A stretch of DNA of 64,000 bases from Ascaris suum (GCA_013433145.1 CM024176.1:7984520-8048519); one strand, 5' to 3'. Shown: positions 38,751-63,870, counted from the stretch's first letter. Made by a program: numbers and translations. Notes: generated by a model from the letters alone, not told the origin.

Positions 38751-39086
38751 TCAGGTGACGAGTTCAGAGTCACCTATAGAATCGCAACATATAGTGATCA
38801 GCAACGCCCAGGAAGAAAATTGGAATGCAACAGAGAGCCTCTGATTCCGTAAGGATATTAGTCGGAGAATTAACTTCGGCAATAAAACTGAGTAAAACAC
38901 TTTCATGAGGTCAAACTTAACATAATCAATGTATTCGTCATGCTCGATATGAGAAAGCAATTCTGCAGTTGATCTGTTGTTGCGAAAATCAAATTCTAAT
39001 GGGGAGAATAATGATTGATGCTGAAATACTCTTTGAAGTACGAGGGAATTATCCACTCGAGCACTTTGGAAATCATCAGCGAGCAT
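38751..39086 (-). mobile_element. Fragment of a non-LTR reverse transcriptase
   Basis: The minus-strand translation contains SPLEFDFRNNRSTAELLSHI followed by YVKFDLMKVFYSVLLPK. This matches the reverse-transcriptase order of a Q-F-G-F-R-x-x-R-S-T-x-x-Q-L-L box followed by Y-x-D-F-x-K-A-F-D-x-V, as in CR1- and jockey-like elements. Key positions have drifted: the usual QFGF is EFDF, and the Asp after KAF is Tyr. No finger or catalytic FADD box can be read nearby, so it is a short dead remnant. It belongs to a different lineage from the RTE copy at 16.9-17.9 kb. Confidence 0.65.
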
Positions 39087-41719
39087 TTGCCAATGCTCAG
39101 AGAATTCGGTGAGGATGGCTTGGCATAGCTCCTGAAGATGAATGAGGCTCGGACCATTAACCTGAACTGAGACGAGAGAACGACATGATTATTGCAATGG
39201 CGGTAGTGAGAGATCGTTACGAGTGAAGGATGTGATGGGAATGAGCTCGATCAGGTGCAAAAGTTATGAACACAAATTATTTTCCTAGCTAGCCTTTAGA
39301 ACAAAGAAATGAGGATCACGTACAAAAAATCGCCTGTGCACTTACCATGCTAGCTTGCACGGTCAAGCTCGATCTTCCATTAACTTGCTCAGAAAAGTCT
39401 CTACGGACATAACGTTGGATAGAGTTCTGTTGAAGCGAAAAAAAAGCCCAAAAAGTTCATCTCGCAGGTGTTGGCAGGGGAAGGCAACCTTGATTGGTGA
39501 AATTGTGCCGGAAACGACGGCGTCATTCGGATGACGATGAATCGATACCATGCCATTATCCAGTGCCTCGATAAAATCAGGATTCTCGCATGACTGCGAA
39601 GCTTCACAAACTATCGAGATCGGTTGGCTTTCTTCGACGGCTCGTCTATCTTATCACTGAAGACGCACCTCTTAGCTTCTTCTTGCAGCAAAGCGGCGTC
39701 AGTAGGCATTTCCCGTGCAACCGTTGAATGCATCGAGCTGCAGCTGAGGGAGCTGGAATCAGCTGAAATCGCGGCAGCCAAAGATATAGAGGTTATAAGA
39801 AGGTTGTCGGATTTTAACAGTATCAGTGCGTATTGCTCGAAAACAGTGTTGTCAGAGAATCACCGATATGAAAGAGAGTGGGGTTAATTTTTTATGGAAG
39901 AGGAAATCATCGGATTTGGTTGACTATGAGGATAAAATCGATAATGCTGAGAGAAAAAGAAGAGAGATGAATGCAATGAATGCAACAATTTGCACGAGTA
40001 TGCTAAAAATATGGAGTTCATATCTAAACTGAGCATTCAGAAAAGGCGGCCACGACATTGCTTTGACACTGAAAAGTGACAACTTTCAAAAAGACGAATT
40101 TAACCGCGAATTATTAATTAACGCATTCAGGAAAAAAAATGGCATAACATCTCTGTTGGAAGGCAAGTGCACTTTTGGAAATATCATAGCGAAGGAGTCA
40201 AGACTACCACATTTTGCTGTCTACGCTTTTAAGTGTTTTATCAGTGAATGTTCAGGAGGAATACTAGGTTTTTTGGTGCAGGCAACCATTGATGCTATTT
40301 AATCTCTATAGTTGATGGGCGTTGAAGGCATGTACATTCGCAACGCCATTAGCAAAGCGTTAATAAAGCGGGAAGTGATGAGATAGCGATTGAAAAGGAT
40401 GCCCGAAGGTGATATATGGAGAGTCAAACATACTCGGAAAGCATATTCTGGAATTTTCCTTTGTGTTGTATTATTCGGGTAAAAATTTTTGCTATACGAG
40501 CAATGCATCCTATAGAAAATGTTTAGAATGAGTTAAGATGAATTACGTTCGAATCTTCTCCCATTTGGAAATCGAAAACTTTGTAAGACTAAACAAGATC
40601 ACCGGCAGAAAACTTTCGGAAGACGCGCTCTTTGATTTGGTACTGTTTTGATGAAAGAGAGCGAGAACTTTCAACATAAACGGTCAAATTCCAAGTCCTT
40701 AGCATCACGGAAATTAAATGAACTCTCTGGCAATATGACGTCACTTTCGTCGAAATCGCCAACCAACGATATAGAATTCCGAGTTCAACATCAACATTAC
40801 CAATCGCATGAAATGAACATAGAAGCAAATCCAAAATGCAACGAAAGGGGTATGAAAAAGTTGCGCGCAACTTGCAGGAAGAACGGGATAAAATTTTAGA
40901 AATTCTTACATAGGACTGAAATATCTATGCTTGTCTGCTAATTGCCGAATCAAATTAACCGACGAATGAGATAACTGAACACAAGGCGACAAGACGGTTG
41001 CGCAGCACTAGTTCAAATCAAAGCGTACGAAATTACTGTTTTCGAAGCGCTAGAATGCCCCAATGCTTCCTTCTTTGCATGGGAGATTACGGAAGGGTCG
41101 TTAAGAAAACGCTAGAATACTAAGAGGACTTCAAGTTGTTCGTAAAGAATAACTATATTTGGTACCAGGTCATGCAGAGGAGGCGACTGGTTTATGTCTT
41201 TTGTGACAACAGCCGACGAATCCGTTTCCTCAAGAGTATAATCCTTGGCAACGACTTGCCCACCTGGCGGTTGGCCAGTGTACAAAGTTCCGCCTATTCT
41301 TCTTCAAAATATTGTCGGTGTCACGGAAATTCCTCGTTAAATTTACAAGTTAATGTTCATTCGATCGAAACGAAGCAGTGAAATGTTGTTCGCTTCCTTG
41401 TCTTCCATGTCAAGCGTCATGCATGCACTGTATACTTGTTTTTTGCCTTTACATACAAATATTTTTGTTTGCTCGTTGAATAAGCTTGACGCACTCTGAA
41501 CCCTGCTTAACACCCGTAGTACCCGAACCAGTATCTATGACAACCGCGAAAAGTACAAATAACGATCACGAAGTTGGAGACTATAATAAATGTATTTACG
41601 TGCAGCATTTGTAGAAGTGCTCCGACCGTATCAATGAGCGTTGAAATTCTTTACTCTTTTGGGTTGATTTAGATAATGCTACGTTTGGCTGTCGTCGGCT
41701 ATATAAATGAGCCGTAGCG
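39087..41719. other. Region with scattered coiled-coil-like open segments
   Basis: Several hydrophilic, Lys/Glu-rich open segments lie on the + strand: 39689-39791, about 39895-40030 (DYEDKIDNAERKRREMNAMN), about 40047-40190 (ALTLKSDNFQKDEFNRELLI) and about 40660-40917. In the last one the frame must shift to read KVARNLQEERDKILEIL. They may be exons of one coiled-coil gene or the remains of one. I could not chain them with consistent phases and found no start. Confidence 0.35.
39689..39791 (+). CDS. Candidate coiled-coil exon, gene unknown
   Basis: A good acceptor (TTCTTGCAG) is followed by 34 codons including ATVECIELQLRELESAEIAA and AKDIE, then a GT donor at 39792. The helix-forming, Glu/Leu-rich sequence has heptad character. 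Among the orphan segments of this region it has the best exon boundaries. No family is recognised. Confidence 0.3.
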
Positions 41720-41775
41720 ATTCCTCGATTCCCCTAATCAGGTATTGGTGTACCTGATTAGGGTAATCGAGGAAT
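41720..41775. repeat. Near-perfect inverted repeat, 25-bp arms, 6-base loop
   Basis: The left arm at 41720-41744 and the right arm at 41751-41775 are reverse complements at 24 of 25 positions; the mismatch pairs a C with a T-side base about 14 bases from the loop. The loop is TTGGTG. Pairing stops abruptly outside the arms. As RNA it would form a stable 56-base hairpin, which is short for a microRNA precursor. It could equally be a recent template-switch (snap-back) event. Confidence 0.9.
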
Positions 41776-43051
41776 AATTTATTAGTGAATAAATTGACGG
41801 AAGCACTCTGCACCTCGGCGCAGCATAAAGAGAGCACTATGTGTGCTCGTAAAGAAATTACTATTGCTGATTGCTTTTCAGCAATATTAGATTGCAATCG
41901 CGCAAACACTTCAACCAAAAAGCAAAGCATTTTGAGTATCTGAGACGATAGATGAAGATAGCGTTTTGCTGTAAATGGCGGAGAAAGCTATGCATTACTA
42001 TGCATTACTGGCTTTTTTTTAAAAAAAATCTTATAAATATGCATAAATGGTTAATATAATTAGCAGTTTCACCTATGTGCCCGAGAAGTGATAGCTGGTA
42101 TTATCGCTAGCTTCGCATCATATCCGAAATCAAGCTTTTTTTTTAAAGGAACGAAAAGCGTACAATCGAGTTCTTTGTTTTTGAATTGTACGAAATCCCT
42201 ATAAAACCTTTAATCTGATGAAGAAATTAATTCATTTCCACTGTTATTGGTGATATTTGTGGTTGTAAAAGTTTCCAAAAAAGTGATTACTACTGTCATT
42301 ACCACCGTAAGAATCTCGATTTGGAGCTGAATAAATTCGACGGTGAAGAAACTGAGAAAAATTTTTCCTTCCATGAGACAGTTACAGGAAATTAGGTATG
42401 CCATAAGCGATCTCAGTCGTTTCACGCTAAACCACACTACACCCATCAAATTACCGTGGCTTCAGTGGTTCCTCAGATGAAAATAAAACCTCAGCATACG
42501 ATGTGCTTGGTGGCCTAGGACTCAATAGAGACCACTGGGAGGAAAAATTCATGATTTCTCATTTCAAGTTCAAATTTTCGAGGCGAGGTCTCCTCCAGCG
42601 TTCCTCCTTGGATGTTGAGTTGATCAGTATATTAATTTGCCATAATCATGTCACATTCAAGTTCCTTCCTCTAAAAGGTCTTACCCAAATCGTTCCCAGC
42701 ATCATTGCTGTTTCATCAACTATAACACTGATCAAAATACCCTGGTGAACGTTACATTTTCGCTCGAGAATTTGGAATGAATAGAAAGCAGAGTGTTAAC
42801 GAGTGGTGTATTGACTGCCGCCGACCCGGTAGCCAATATACACTGAAGGTCGTAAAACTCAACTGGCCTGTTCACCTATTCAATCGTCACAACTCCGTTG
42901 AGTTGACGATTTCTTTTGATTCTGCTCACTCGAACAACTGCTTCCGTCTCGCTTCTCCCAAACGTTCGTCCTTACCCAAATCTCAAACTTGGGTAATTAA
43001 ACCTCTTGCATTTTATTAGTGCATAGTACGCCGAACAATACGATCGCAATT
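41776..43051. other. No recognised gene
   Basis: AT-rich sequence with a small direct repeat (CTATGCATTA, twice at about 41990-42006). A + strand open segment near 42335-42475 reads KKLRKIFPSMRQLQEIRYAI and stays open for about 50 codons to a TGA. It could be a terminal exon, but no acceptor or neighbour supports it strongly. The part from 42.5 kb onwards is slightly more GC-rich. Confidence 0.4.
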
Positions 43052-43239
43052 GAATTACGAATTGGCAAAACACAGCAACACCGAATTACGATTTAGCAAA
43101 ACACCGCAACACCGAATTACGATTTAGCAAAACACAGCAACACCGAATTACGATTTAGCAAAACACCGCAACACCGAATTACGATTTAGCAAAACACAGC
43201 AACACCGAATTACGATTTAGCAAAACACAGCAACACCGA
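43052..43239 (+). repeat. 31-bp tandem repeat, six copies
   Basis: GAATTACG recurs at 43052, 43083, 43114, 43145, 43176 and 43207, exactly 31 bases apart. Each unit carries GATTTAGCAAAACAC and GCAACACC; the first unit has GAATTGGC in place of GATTTAGC. One position differs between copies (ACACAG or ACACCG) in the order A, C, A, C, A, A. This suggests that a 62-bp pair was itself duplicated. Copies are otherwise identical, so the array is young. Confidence 0.95.
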
Positions 43240-44741
43240 GAAAAATGGCATTTCGGATCAATACTGTAATGTTAGACTAGCAAACTCTAACACGACACAG
43301 CATGTCAAATTCTATCAACCTAAAGGACTTCTCACTTCGAAGGATTATGACAATAGTCTGCGACTTAAGTCGCTCTGGAGCAAAGCCTACGTTTCATTTG
43401 AACCGACGTCTCAAGCGATAATTATAAAATTCGGCGCTCTTAAACGATTAAAGCAACGATCAGAGCAACCGTTGGTGGTTTAACCTAGCCTAAGCTGCTC
43501 ATTACTCAAGTTCGAGCAATCATTACAACATAGATAGTAAACTCACTACGGCCTCTTTAGTTATACCGGTTCAAGTCAAGCACATTAATAGAAATGGATA
43601 GCAATCGAAGAAGGCAAGAAACACTCGTTGGACAACAATATTGCTACACAGCGAGCAATCACTCTTTGCATCATCGTAACGCATTAAGGGCCGACTGTAT
43701 GTGAGCTTATTGCTATCCCTTTTATAGGGTCTTTGGGGTTGTACTTTCGTCAACATCATAGCTTCATGACGAGTCCGCTTTGAATGATGCTACCCATTCA
43801 TGAAGAGAGCGGCGCCATACTTCCGGTGCCTTCTCCCTTGTAGAAGCCGCTAGGCCGACGCGTTTTTGTGCTGTTTCTTTCCGTATGCCTTAGTCACCAA
43901 AACGTCTTTATACACAAGCGCATTCCTTATGCACTTGTAATGTTTGCCTCAATACATTCTAAATTAGCTATCAATCTAAAAATCCAAATGATACTCGCGA
44001 GTAATCGCGACAAGTGGTCTGTTATGATCAAGTGAGTCCTTGTGACCTCTGTGATCGTGGTGATCTTCATTTTGTGTAACAAGTTGTTTTGCATACATTT
44101 CTGTTGATCTTGATTTGATCTCCCCCATGTGTATCGTCATTTTTTTAGGGCCATAGCTGAGGACATAAACACTCTGCGGTCTTGCTTGCTAATCACTGTG
44201 TGCGTTTATAATCGTTTCGCTTTGTTGCAGCTCTTCTTTTAAATGAGGTTCGTTACTTCGGTGCCGTTCTCCACGCGCCAGGAGCTGCACACAGTGGTAA
44301 GCAGATGAAGGTGCTTGATAGAAGACTTGGAAGTTCCCATCTTTAGACTTTTTTCTTATGAAAAACGGAGTGAAGGACCAACAAATCCGCTAGGCGGAAG
44401 AAGCAGTTCGATTCGTGACCAACCATGCTAAACACCACGTCATCCTATAATTATATGCATCGCTTGGTGCATCAAAATTTATGCGTCAGCTGCAGTAAAT
44501 GTAGGAAATAACGAGTTCACTATAGCAGCAAATATGCACCCTTATTTTTCCGTCATTCACACATATTCGCGTACTTCATAACAATTTAATCGCGCGAATG
44601 GAACGTTTCTCATCGATCCATTCTTTTTTTAAAAAGAGGAAGGAATTAAACTTTGCTGAAATAAAACAAGTGAGAATATTGCTAGAGCAAAGTACTTATA
44701 ATATAAATAATCGATAGGTGAGCGATCCAGCTAGTTTCCAG
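43240..44741. other. No recognised gene
   Basis: Contains a short inverted pair GGATAGCAAT (43596-43605) and ATTGCTATCC (43709-43718) about 100 bases apart, a possible remnant of a small mobile element. No coding potential was recognised on either strand. Confidence 0.4.
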
Positions 44742-57733
<12,992 letters not shown>

Positions 57734-57764
57734 AAAATAAAACAAAATAAAATAAAATAAAATA
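57734..57764 (+). repeat. Short (AAAAT)n microsatellite
   Basis: Six or so units of AAAAT, with one AAAAC variant at the start. Confidence 0.85.
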
Positions 57765-58714
57765 TAGCTCATTTGTGGTCATGGGCGTGTCAAATAGCTT
57801 AAAATCGGAAATCACTGGAGCTAGATCTGCAGAATATGCCGGTTATAATGTACTTGCAATATGACTGTTTCTGCCGTTTGTAACACTCATCTAAAAGCCT
57901 CAATCGCCATTGGAGTCACAAAATTGGATCTTTTGTAGTTGATTTGTGCACCACAAGAATGCTTTACTTAAATATTGAAGTGTGAGTGCGCTCTTCTTCT
58001 TCTTTCTAACTTATCAAAGGATTGGCCATTTATTCTGTATGATTTCTTCACTTCGATGGTTGTTTAAACGTTTACTTTGCTACATAGAGTTTGCAATATT
58101 AGATGAAAGCCTGAAAGTTTACTCAGGTTTACTTAGGTTGAAGGCCATATTCAACAAGAGTATGCCTACTGGCAATGGATCGGCAACCTTGAAAAATTCT
58201 TGTTTTTTCAAAAATTAACGCTGCTACAGCTTATCACTTTATTCAAGAGAGGATAGCAATAGAAAAAAAAACGTAAAGCCGTAAAAACTCCCAATCATAG
58301 GCCATTTCTGTTCGGAGGCGATAAATTGGTGCATCATGTTTTTAGCTTTTTAAAGCTTTAAGCTAAGCTTAGCATTGATAGAGGGCAGGAAATCAGTTTA
58401 GTCGTGCTTTTTCTCCACCTGAAAATCTATAGAACACTTGGAAAAATTGGGTATAAAGTGAAAGTGAGGCCCGCTGTTTCCGTCTCCAAATATTTTGAAA
58501 TTTTCTCCTCGATGATTTTTTCTAGGCTTTCTGCTGCTTTCTAAAAATCAATGCATCAAAAAGATCGAAAAATATCCGGAGTAATTCATTGACCATGAAA
58601 AAGCACGCACAGCAATAGGAAATACGCGTATTCGCCATCGTTATACTGCTTAACTCTTTTATACAAGCGTAGGTTCTTATGTGATTTTTTTTGCATTTAT
58701 CGCAGAATTGCATC

Positions 58715-58909
58715 ATGACAGCATTATATCTTCTCACGCTATGCTTGTTCAGTTGGCAGTTTTCAAGGGCTGCGCGCATAAAATTCGGTGGATTAAATCC
58801 ATATCGTTGCGTGATCTCTGAATTCATGTTTCTCATGGTTAGCTGTCTTCCTCTAAAATTAATTGAACTCAATGAAGCCGATCGATATAATCAATCGATT
58901 ATGGCATAA
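58715..58909 (+). CDS. Possible small secreted protein or first exon
   Basis: ATG at 58715 follows a strong acceptor (TTTATCGCAG ending at 58705) by nine bases, the spacing expected for a trans-spliced mRNA. The product opens with a hydrophobic signal-like stretch (MTALYLLTLCLFSW) and then QFSRAARIKFGGLNPYRC. Unspliced, the frame closes at TAA after 64 codons. Donors at 58811 (TGC|GTGATC) and 58838 (ATG|GTTAGC) would let it be a first exon. A possible second exon lies near 60241-60281. It resembles a secreted or neuropeptide-type precursor only in layout, and no family is recognised. The segment is short, so chance is possible. Confidence 0.3.
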   Translation: MTALYLLTLCLFSWQFSRAARIKFGGLNPYRCVISEFMFLMVSCLPLKLIELNEADRYNQSIMA

Positions 58910-61900
58910 CAAGTGGAAAGGTTTTAGAGGAGCTACTGACACAGTATGAACATTTACAATTTCGGCAGTCGGATCGCCGAACACTATAAATTCCCAACAG
59001 ATAACACAACATTTGTAATAATGCATCCATAATTTAACAAAGCCGGCGGCTCAGACAAAAAGAAATGGCGCATCGGGGTGGCAATATCTGAAGAAAGGAA
59101 TTAGTTGCTCGCACGGTGAGGAAAGGCTTTCCTCAGCTATTGCGGCGAAAAGGCGGAGTTGTTTCTTCGCAATGTGAAAACAAAGAAATGAAATTTGAGG
59201 CAAATATGAAGAACGAAAGGTGAACCCCCCTCACAACGGATATATTTTTACGGTTAATTGGGATCAGAGTGTTGCGAAGATCAATAGCTTGAATGCTCTG
59301 AGGGCGTCTGCTTGAGGTCTCTATCCTCTTTGTCCATTAAATGGTAGCAATTATTAATGCTTTGCGTTTACTGCCAAGCAATTATCTTAGGCGTTTTCAT
59401 TTTTTTCCTGGAAGCTTCAGTGAGCAATTTTCGCCGATACGTTCTTATCTGTCGAGTGAAAGGATGAGCTTTGCCCGCAATCTAAATAAGAATATTTGGA
59501 TATGTAGTATGAGGGTTTGATATAGGTCGATTCGTGCTATGAGCATGGTGAAATTAAATTGTGATAGAGGTTCTACTTTAGATTTTCTGGCTTTAAATAT
59601 GAGATTTCCGTGCCAGTTCAAGGATAACTTTCAACCGGATATAAAATCCCAGTGTCCATTCTTCGAGCATTGCGTTTCTGTCTTCATCTTTCACACTGCC
59701 TTGTTCCGTAAGGTGTGATGTGCTGTTCCGCCCGCAGTTAAACTTTTATCTTCATAAACCGTTATTATCATAATTTTGCTTTCGTATTTGTTTTTGCCAA
59801 GGGTAACTTTGCTGATGCGATATGAGTTTTGCAAACCTAAGGCAGCTTTTCTCACTTCTGCATATTGCATTACATATAACTTGAGCAAGACTCCATACAA
59901 ATCAAAGATGTGTGTTGGGATTTATTCGTGAAAGTTTTGCGAAATCGCTTTTCTCGTAAGGAAACAAAGTCGTCGTTTTCACCTCGAGAAATAGTCTTGC
60001 TGCAAGTGTAGTTCAAAAGTTTCTTACGCCGCTAACTCGAGAGGTGCTATAGACGGTCGTGCTGTGTGCTGTTGAGTGAATTATGCCACTGGAATTCCAC
60101 TATTGGAGCTTCAGCATTTTCTCGGAATGAATCGGCTGTCTTTAAGCTAGACGAAGCTTTCGTCATTGTGTTAGAAAGTTTTGCGGAAAAAGTACAATTC
60201 GGAATGTGAATGATCTTGCTGTCTGCGTGCTAAAATTCGCAGTTAGGCGACGACTATTTCCATTCTCCTACCGGCCTCTCAGGTCAGTCCCACCAAACTT
60301 CCTAACAAGCAATTCCCCTCTGTTTGTAAGGAGGCCATTCCAATACCTGTGGATCTCAGATCCGGCGAAGGGAAGGCTGCTAGGAATACACTTGAATGTA
60401 AGCTATCAGAGAGAGTATTTTTAATTGATGCATTTGAATAATTTTCAACGTTTACTCGCGCTTATAATTTCACATTCTCATTATGTTTTTATGAAGTTAA
60501 ATTTCGCTTTGATTTGTTACGCTTTTAATAGAAAATATAAACGCTACTTGCATAAATCTCTAATTCCGTAATTACTAAAGTGCGCAGTAAGTTTGATTTG
60601 GAGTTGAGTGGCTATTTATCACTTTGCATCTAATTTCATTTCCTCTTTTTTCGTCTAAGGCTATATTTAATGTTTGTTTTCGTGCGCTTATAAAGCATTG
60701 ATCCAATTCATTTACCTTGTGGATCAACAAAGCGTTAAAAGGGAATTCAGGGGTGAGCAAAAATAGTCTAGAGGACGTTATTCAAAGGTAAATTGTGACA
60801 TGCAAATATACGATGAAATCATAGTTAACAATAAGATTATAATTAGGGAGACCAAAAATTTTCACCCCACAAAAATCAAGGGTGTGGGAAAATAAACGTT
60901 TAAGGCGAGAAATTTATTGGAAGAGGAAACTATTGTGCATGGTAGAACAAAGTGGCTGCAAACTGCAAAAAAGGTATCAATCTCGCTGAATTTTGTGGAG
61001 ACTTTCCTATTTAATCAAGTCTCATCTAATCTGAATGAGTATAGCTTAATTCGTTCTAAACTTCTAATTACTCGTAAAGTAAGACCTTCTCCCGTTGGAA
61101 TCACAAGAACATCTAATGATTATGTCAATCAAAGGAACCGCTCACTTACAACTGCAATGTTTCACAATGTGACAACATTATGACATTATTAGGAACCACA
61201 CGATTCATTATCAAGGTAACAGTGCATTAACGAAGCAGTTGTTTCGTACCGCATTGCTTTCTGGCTGAAATTTTGGCGTCTGATTTGATCGTTGGTTGCT
61301 TTTGGGTTTTCATACTCTCATTGAGATGTTCATTCCCCATTTTTTAGCCTTTCATACCAAATACTGAAATATCCTCCATCTGAATAAAGATTTGCGCTCA
61401 TCACTTCGCTCGAATTTTCTGAAATTATGAATGACTCTAATTGAACGGTTTAGCATCCATGGCAGCACTTCAAAGACTTTTTCTGATATCGTAATGGAAG
61501 TAAGGACTACTCTGATTTATGCAGTAATTTGCAAAATCAATATTTAACATTCACGTCTTATCCTTATTTTGTTCACGTGATAAAGAATGTTGTGAGCATT
61601 CGTGGATCACATTGTTCACATGGACTTTTATGGTTTAGTTGTCATCAAAGTGTGGGATTAGGATACAGATACAACTTTTGACGATTATTTCTTCACCACA
61701 AATCGTCACCATGGACGAAGCAGTCATGCGCTCTACAGTTTATGATCTTTCACGTCTAGTGATGACAACTTTGTTTCTTTTCTTTTCGATTAACGACTTT
61801 CCTCATGTTGTGTAGCGAAATTTAGCGTCACTTGCAGAGTGCACGCATTTTGGCTTCAGTTACATTCGAAAACAAGACTACGAAGAGTATAATTTCGTGC

Positions 61901-63163
61901 CGAATGCCTGAAAAGATTCGCTTCACTTCTCTGATCGCGTCCCCATATAGCTTATGTATTCTTCCAATCTTCTAAACGCATAATCAATTTCCCATGTCGA
62001 TTTACTCTGTCAACGTTTTCTACACGATTATATATCGGCTCACGGTATTATCTTTCTGCTTTTTAATGTCCAGTTGGCCAAACTAAGCGTTTATTTTCCT
62101 TGTCGTTTAAAATATCATTCTTCATAATTGTACTTCATATTAATGAAGTTATTATTCTTTATGGTTAACTTGTTGTTCTTTATTCCTCATAGCGTTGTCG
62201 ACATCCTTCGTTTTATTATTCTCCATCTTATATTGCTAATTAAATCGCCATCTTGTTGCTGAGTGATGTAAGAGATACATCCTTTACATCCTTATGTATG
62301 TGTTTGTCTGTCTGAAAAGTCGGCTCTCAGAGCCGAAAAAGTGATCCAATGAAATTTTTGCAATGTAATGCAGTTTGGATCCAAATGGATGCTATTCTAA
62401 TTTGTTCATCATCGTCCGATTTATTTGTGCTCAATTGAGAATAACTTGCAAGTGCAATCAAGTTGCATAGTTGATGGATCAGAGGCCAAATCGAAGTTGC
62501 GTTTAAATTATGATGAGTTCAATCTATACATATTAGCGGGCTTATTTGTGCTTATCGATCACTTGGTTTCAATTGTGGATCGATTCATTGAAGCTAGAGT
62601 TGTGGAATGTGTGGATATAGTCTGCAGCTTAAGTCGATTTCAATACCAACCTGCCGTTTGATCTATTGATTTTAAGGAGCACAGATATGTTAAAATGCTT
62701 AAAATATGACGGCATTTCACGACTTATGGAACTGCAGTACATACTTTTTGGGTTCGAATTTTGAGGACAGTCCGACTGAAAGAGCAAATCTTTCATAGAT
62801 GAATTTTTTGAAGGATCACATTTCACTTAAAGGATGAGTGAGTTGTTTTCCTTCTTTAAGTTGCAGCAACGCTGCTGACTGCCTCAATTAAAAGAAGCTA
62901 TAGCGCCCGTGAAAGTTTCAGTACTTATAGAATTTAACAAGCAAATAAGGAATCGACTCTACATTTACAATATGGGATGTGGACTTGGAAAAAAGGGAAC
63001 TAATTAGCACAGCATTCTCCCTTATTTCAAAAATTCTATCGCTCAATTTTTTGGCATCCTGATCGGTGAAACAATGTAGAGCGCAATTGTGCCGCTTTTC
63101 TCTAGCGTCTTTTCCCATCTCCGAGAATCAGTTTGCTGTCCATTTCTTTTGTCAAAAGGGTAC
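58910..63163. other. No recognised gene
   Basis: AT-rich sequence. A segment at about 60241-60281 has an acceptor and a donor (CTCAG|GTCAGT) but too few codons to judge. At about 62296-62340 a TATGTATGTGTTTGTCTGTC tract is followed by a small perfect hairpin (TCGGCTC, three bases, GAGCCGA). That looks like part of a dispersed repeat. Otherwise nothing was recognised. Confidence 0.4.
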
Positions 63164-63870
63164 TCAAAAGTGCAAAGAGTAGTGCTAAGTATGAAAGAGA
63201 ATGGTTTTTTTGTGTTTCAAGAAGAAGTGTCCAAATTGCCATGGGTCGTTGCTTATAACGTCTAATCTCGACTGCGTTTGAATTTTCTTCAGTGAGCTGA
63301 ACAAAATGGCTCACTGAAGGATGCAAATTGCATGCATTGCAGAAACGGTGAAGCATTTTTGCTTACTGATTCCTGAAAAGCATGCAGACTTCATCATGAG
63401 TATTGATCATGACTGCAAGTATGCGTGTGTCTGTCTGTTACAAGTGTCCGGAAGTTACATCCTGCTATTCAGAAAGATTTTAGCCAGGAAAATTATGCAA
63501 GGAGTTCTTTGGATTCTTATTCTTGATTCCATTATGCCTTTCTTCAAAATTTGAGATCTCTGAATTCGTTGTATATTCGCTCCGTATACAAAGTTTGATT
63601 TGATTTTGCTGCGGCATTTTAATGGAGCTTACTGATAGCATCAACAGTTGTTGTACTGATGAAAAGGTCCTTCAAGGAATCCATAATGCAGTTTGCATGG
63701 TATGGCAAGTATTTGTTTCGCTGCTCACAACGCTGTTTTAAGCACTGCTTGTGGGAATCCCAATTGCGATCACTGAACATTTGTTCTTCCACATGAATTT
63801 GGCGATACGCGTTCATAAGAATTGATGCCCTTTGTAGTCGCATGTACGATCGATTCTGCGTGCTGTGTTT
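63164..63870 (-). CDS. Two candidate exons of an unknown minus-strand gene
   Basis: On the minus strand a TTCACAG acceptor precedes 63870, and the frame stays open to a GT donor at 63656. It includes RSYMRLQRASILMNAYRQIH and CLKQRCEQRNKYLPYHANC. A second segment starts at 63313 after CCTTCAG in the matching phase (HFVQLTEENSNAVEIRRYKQ) and could end at a GTACCC donor at 63163. The first segment is hydrophilic with a Cys cluster and looks coding, and the junction phases agree. I do not recognise the family. If real, the gene continues past the right edge of the window. Confidence 0.3.
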
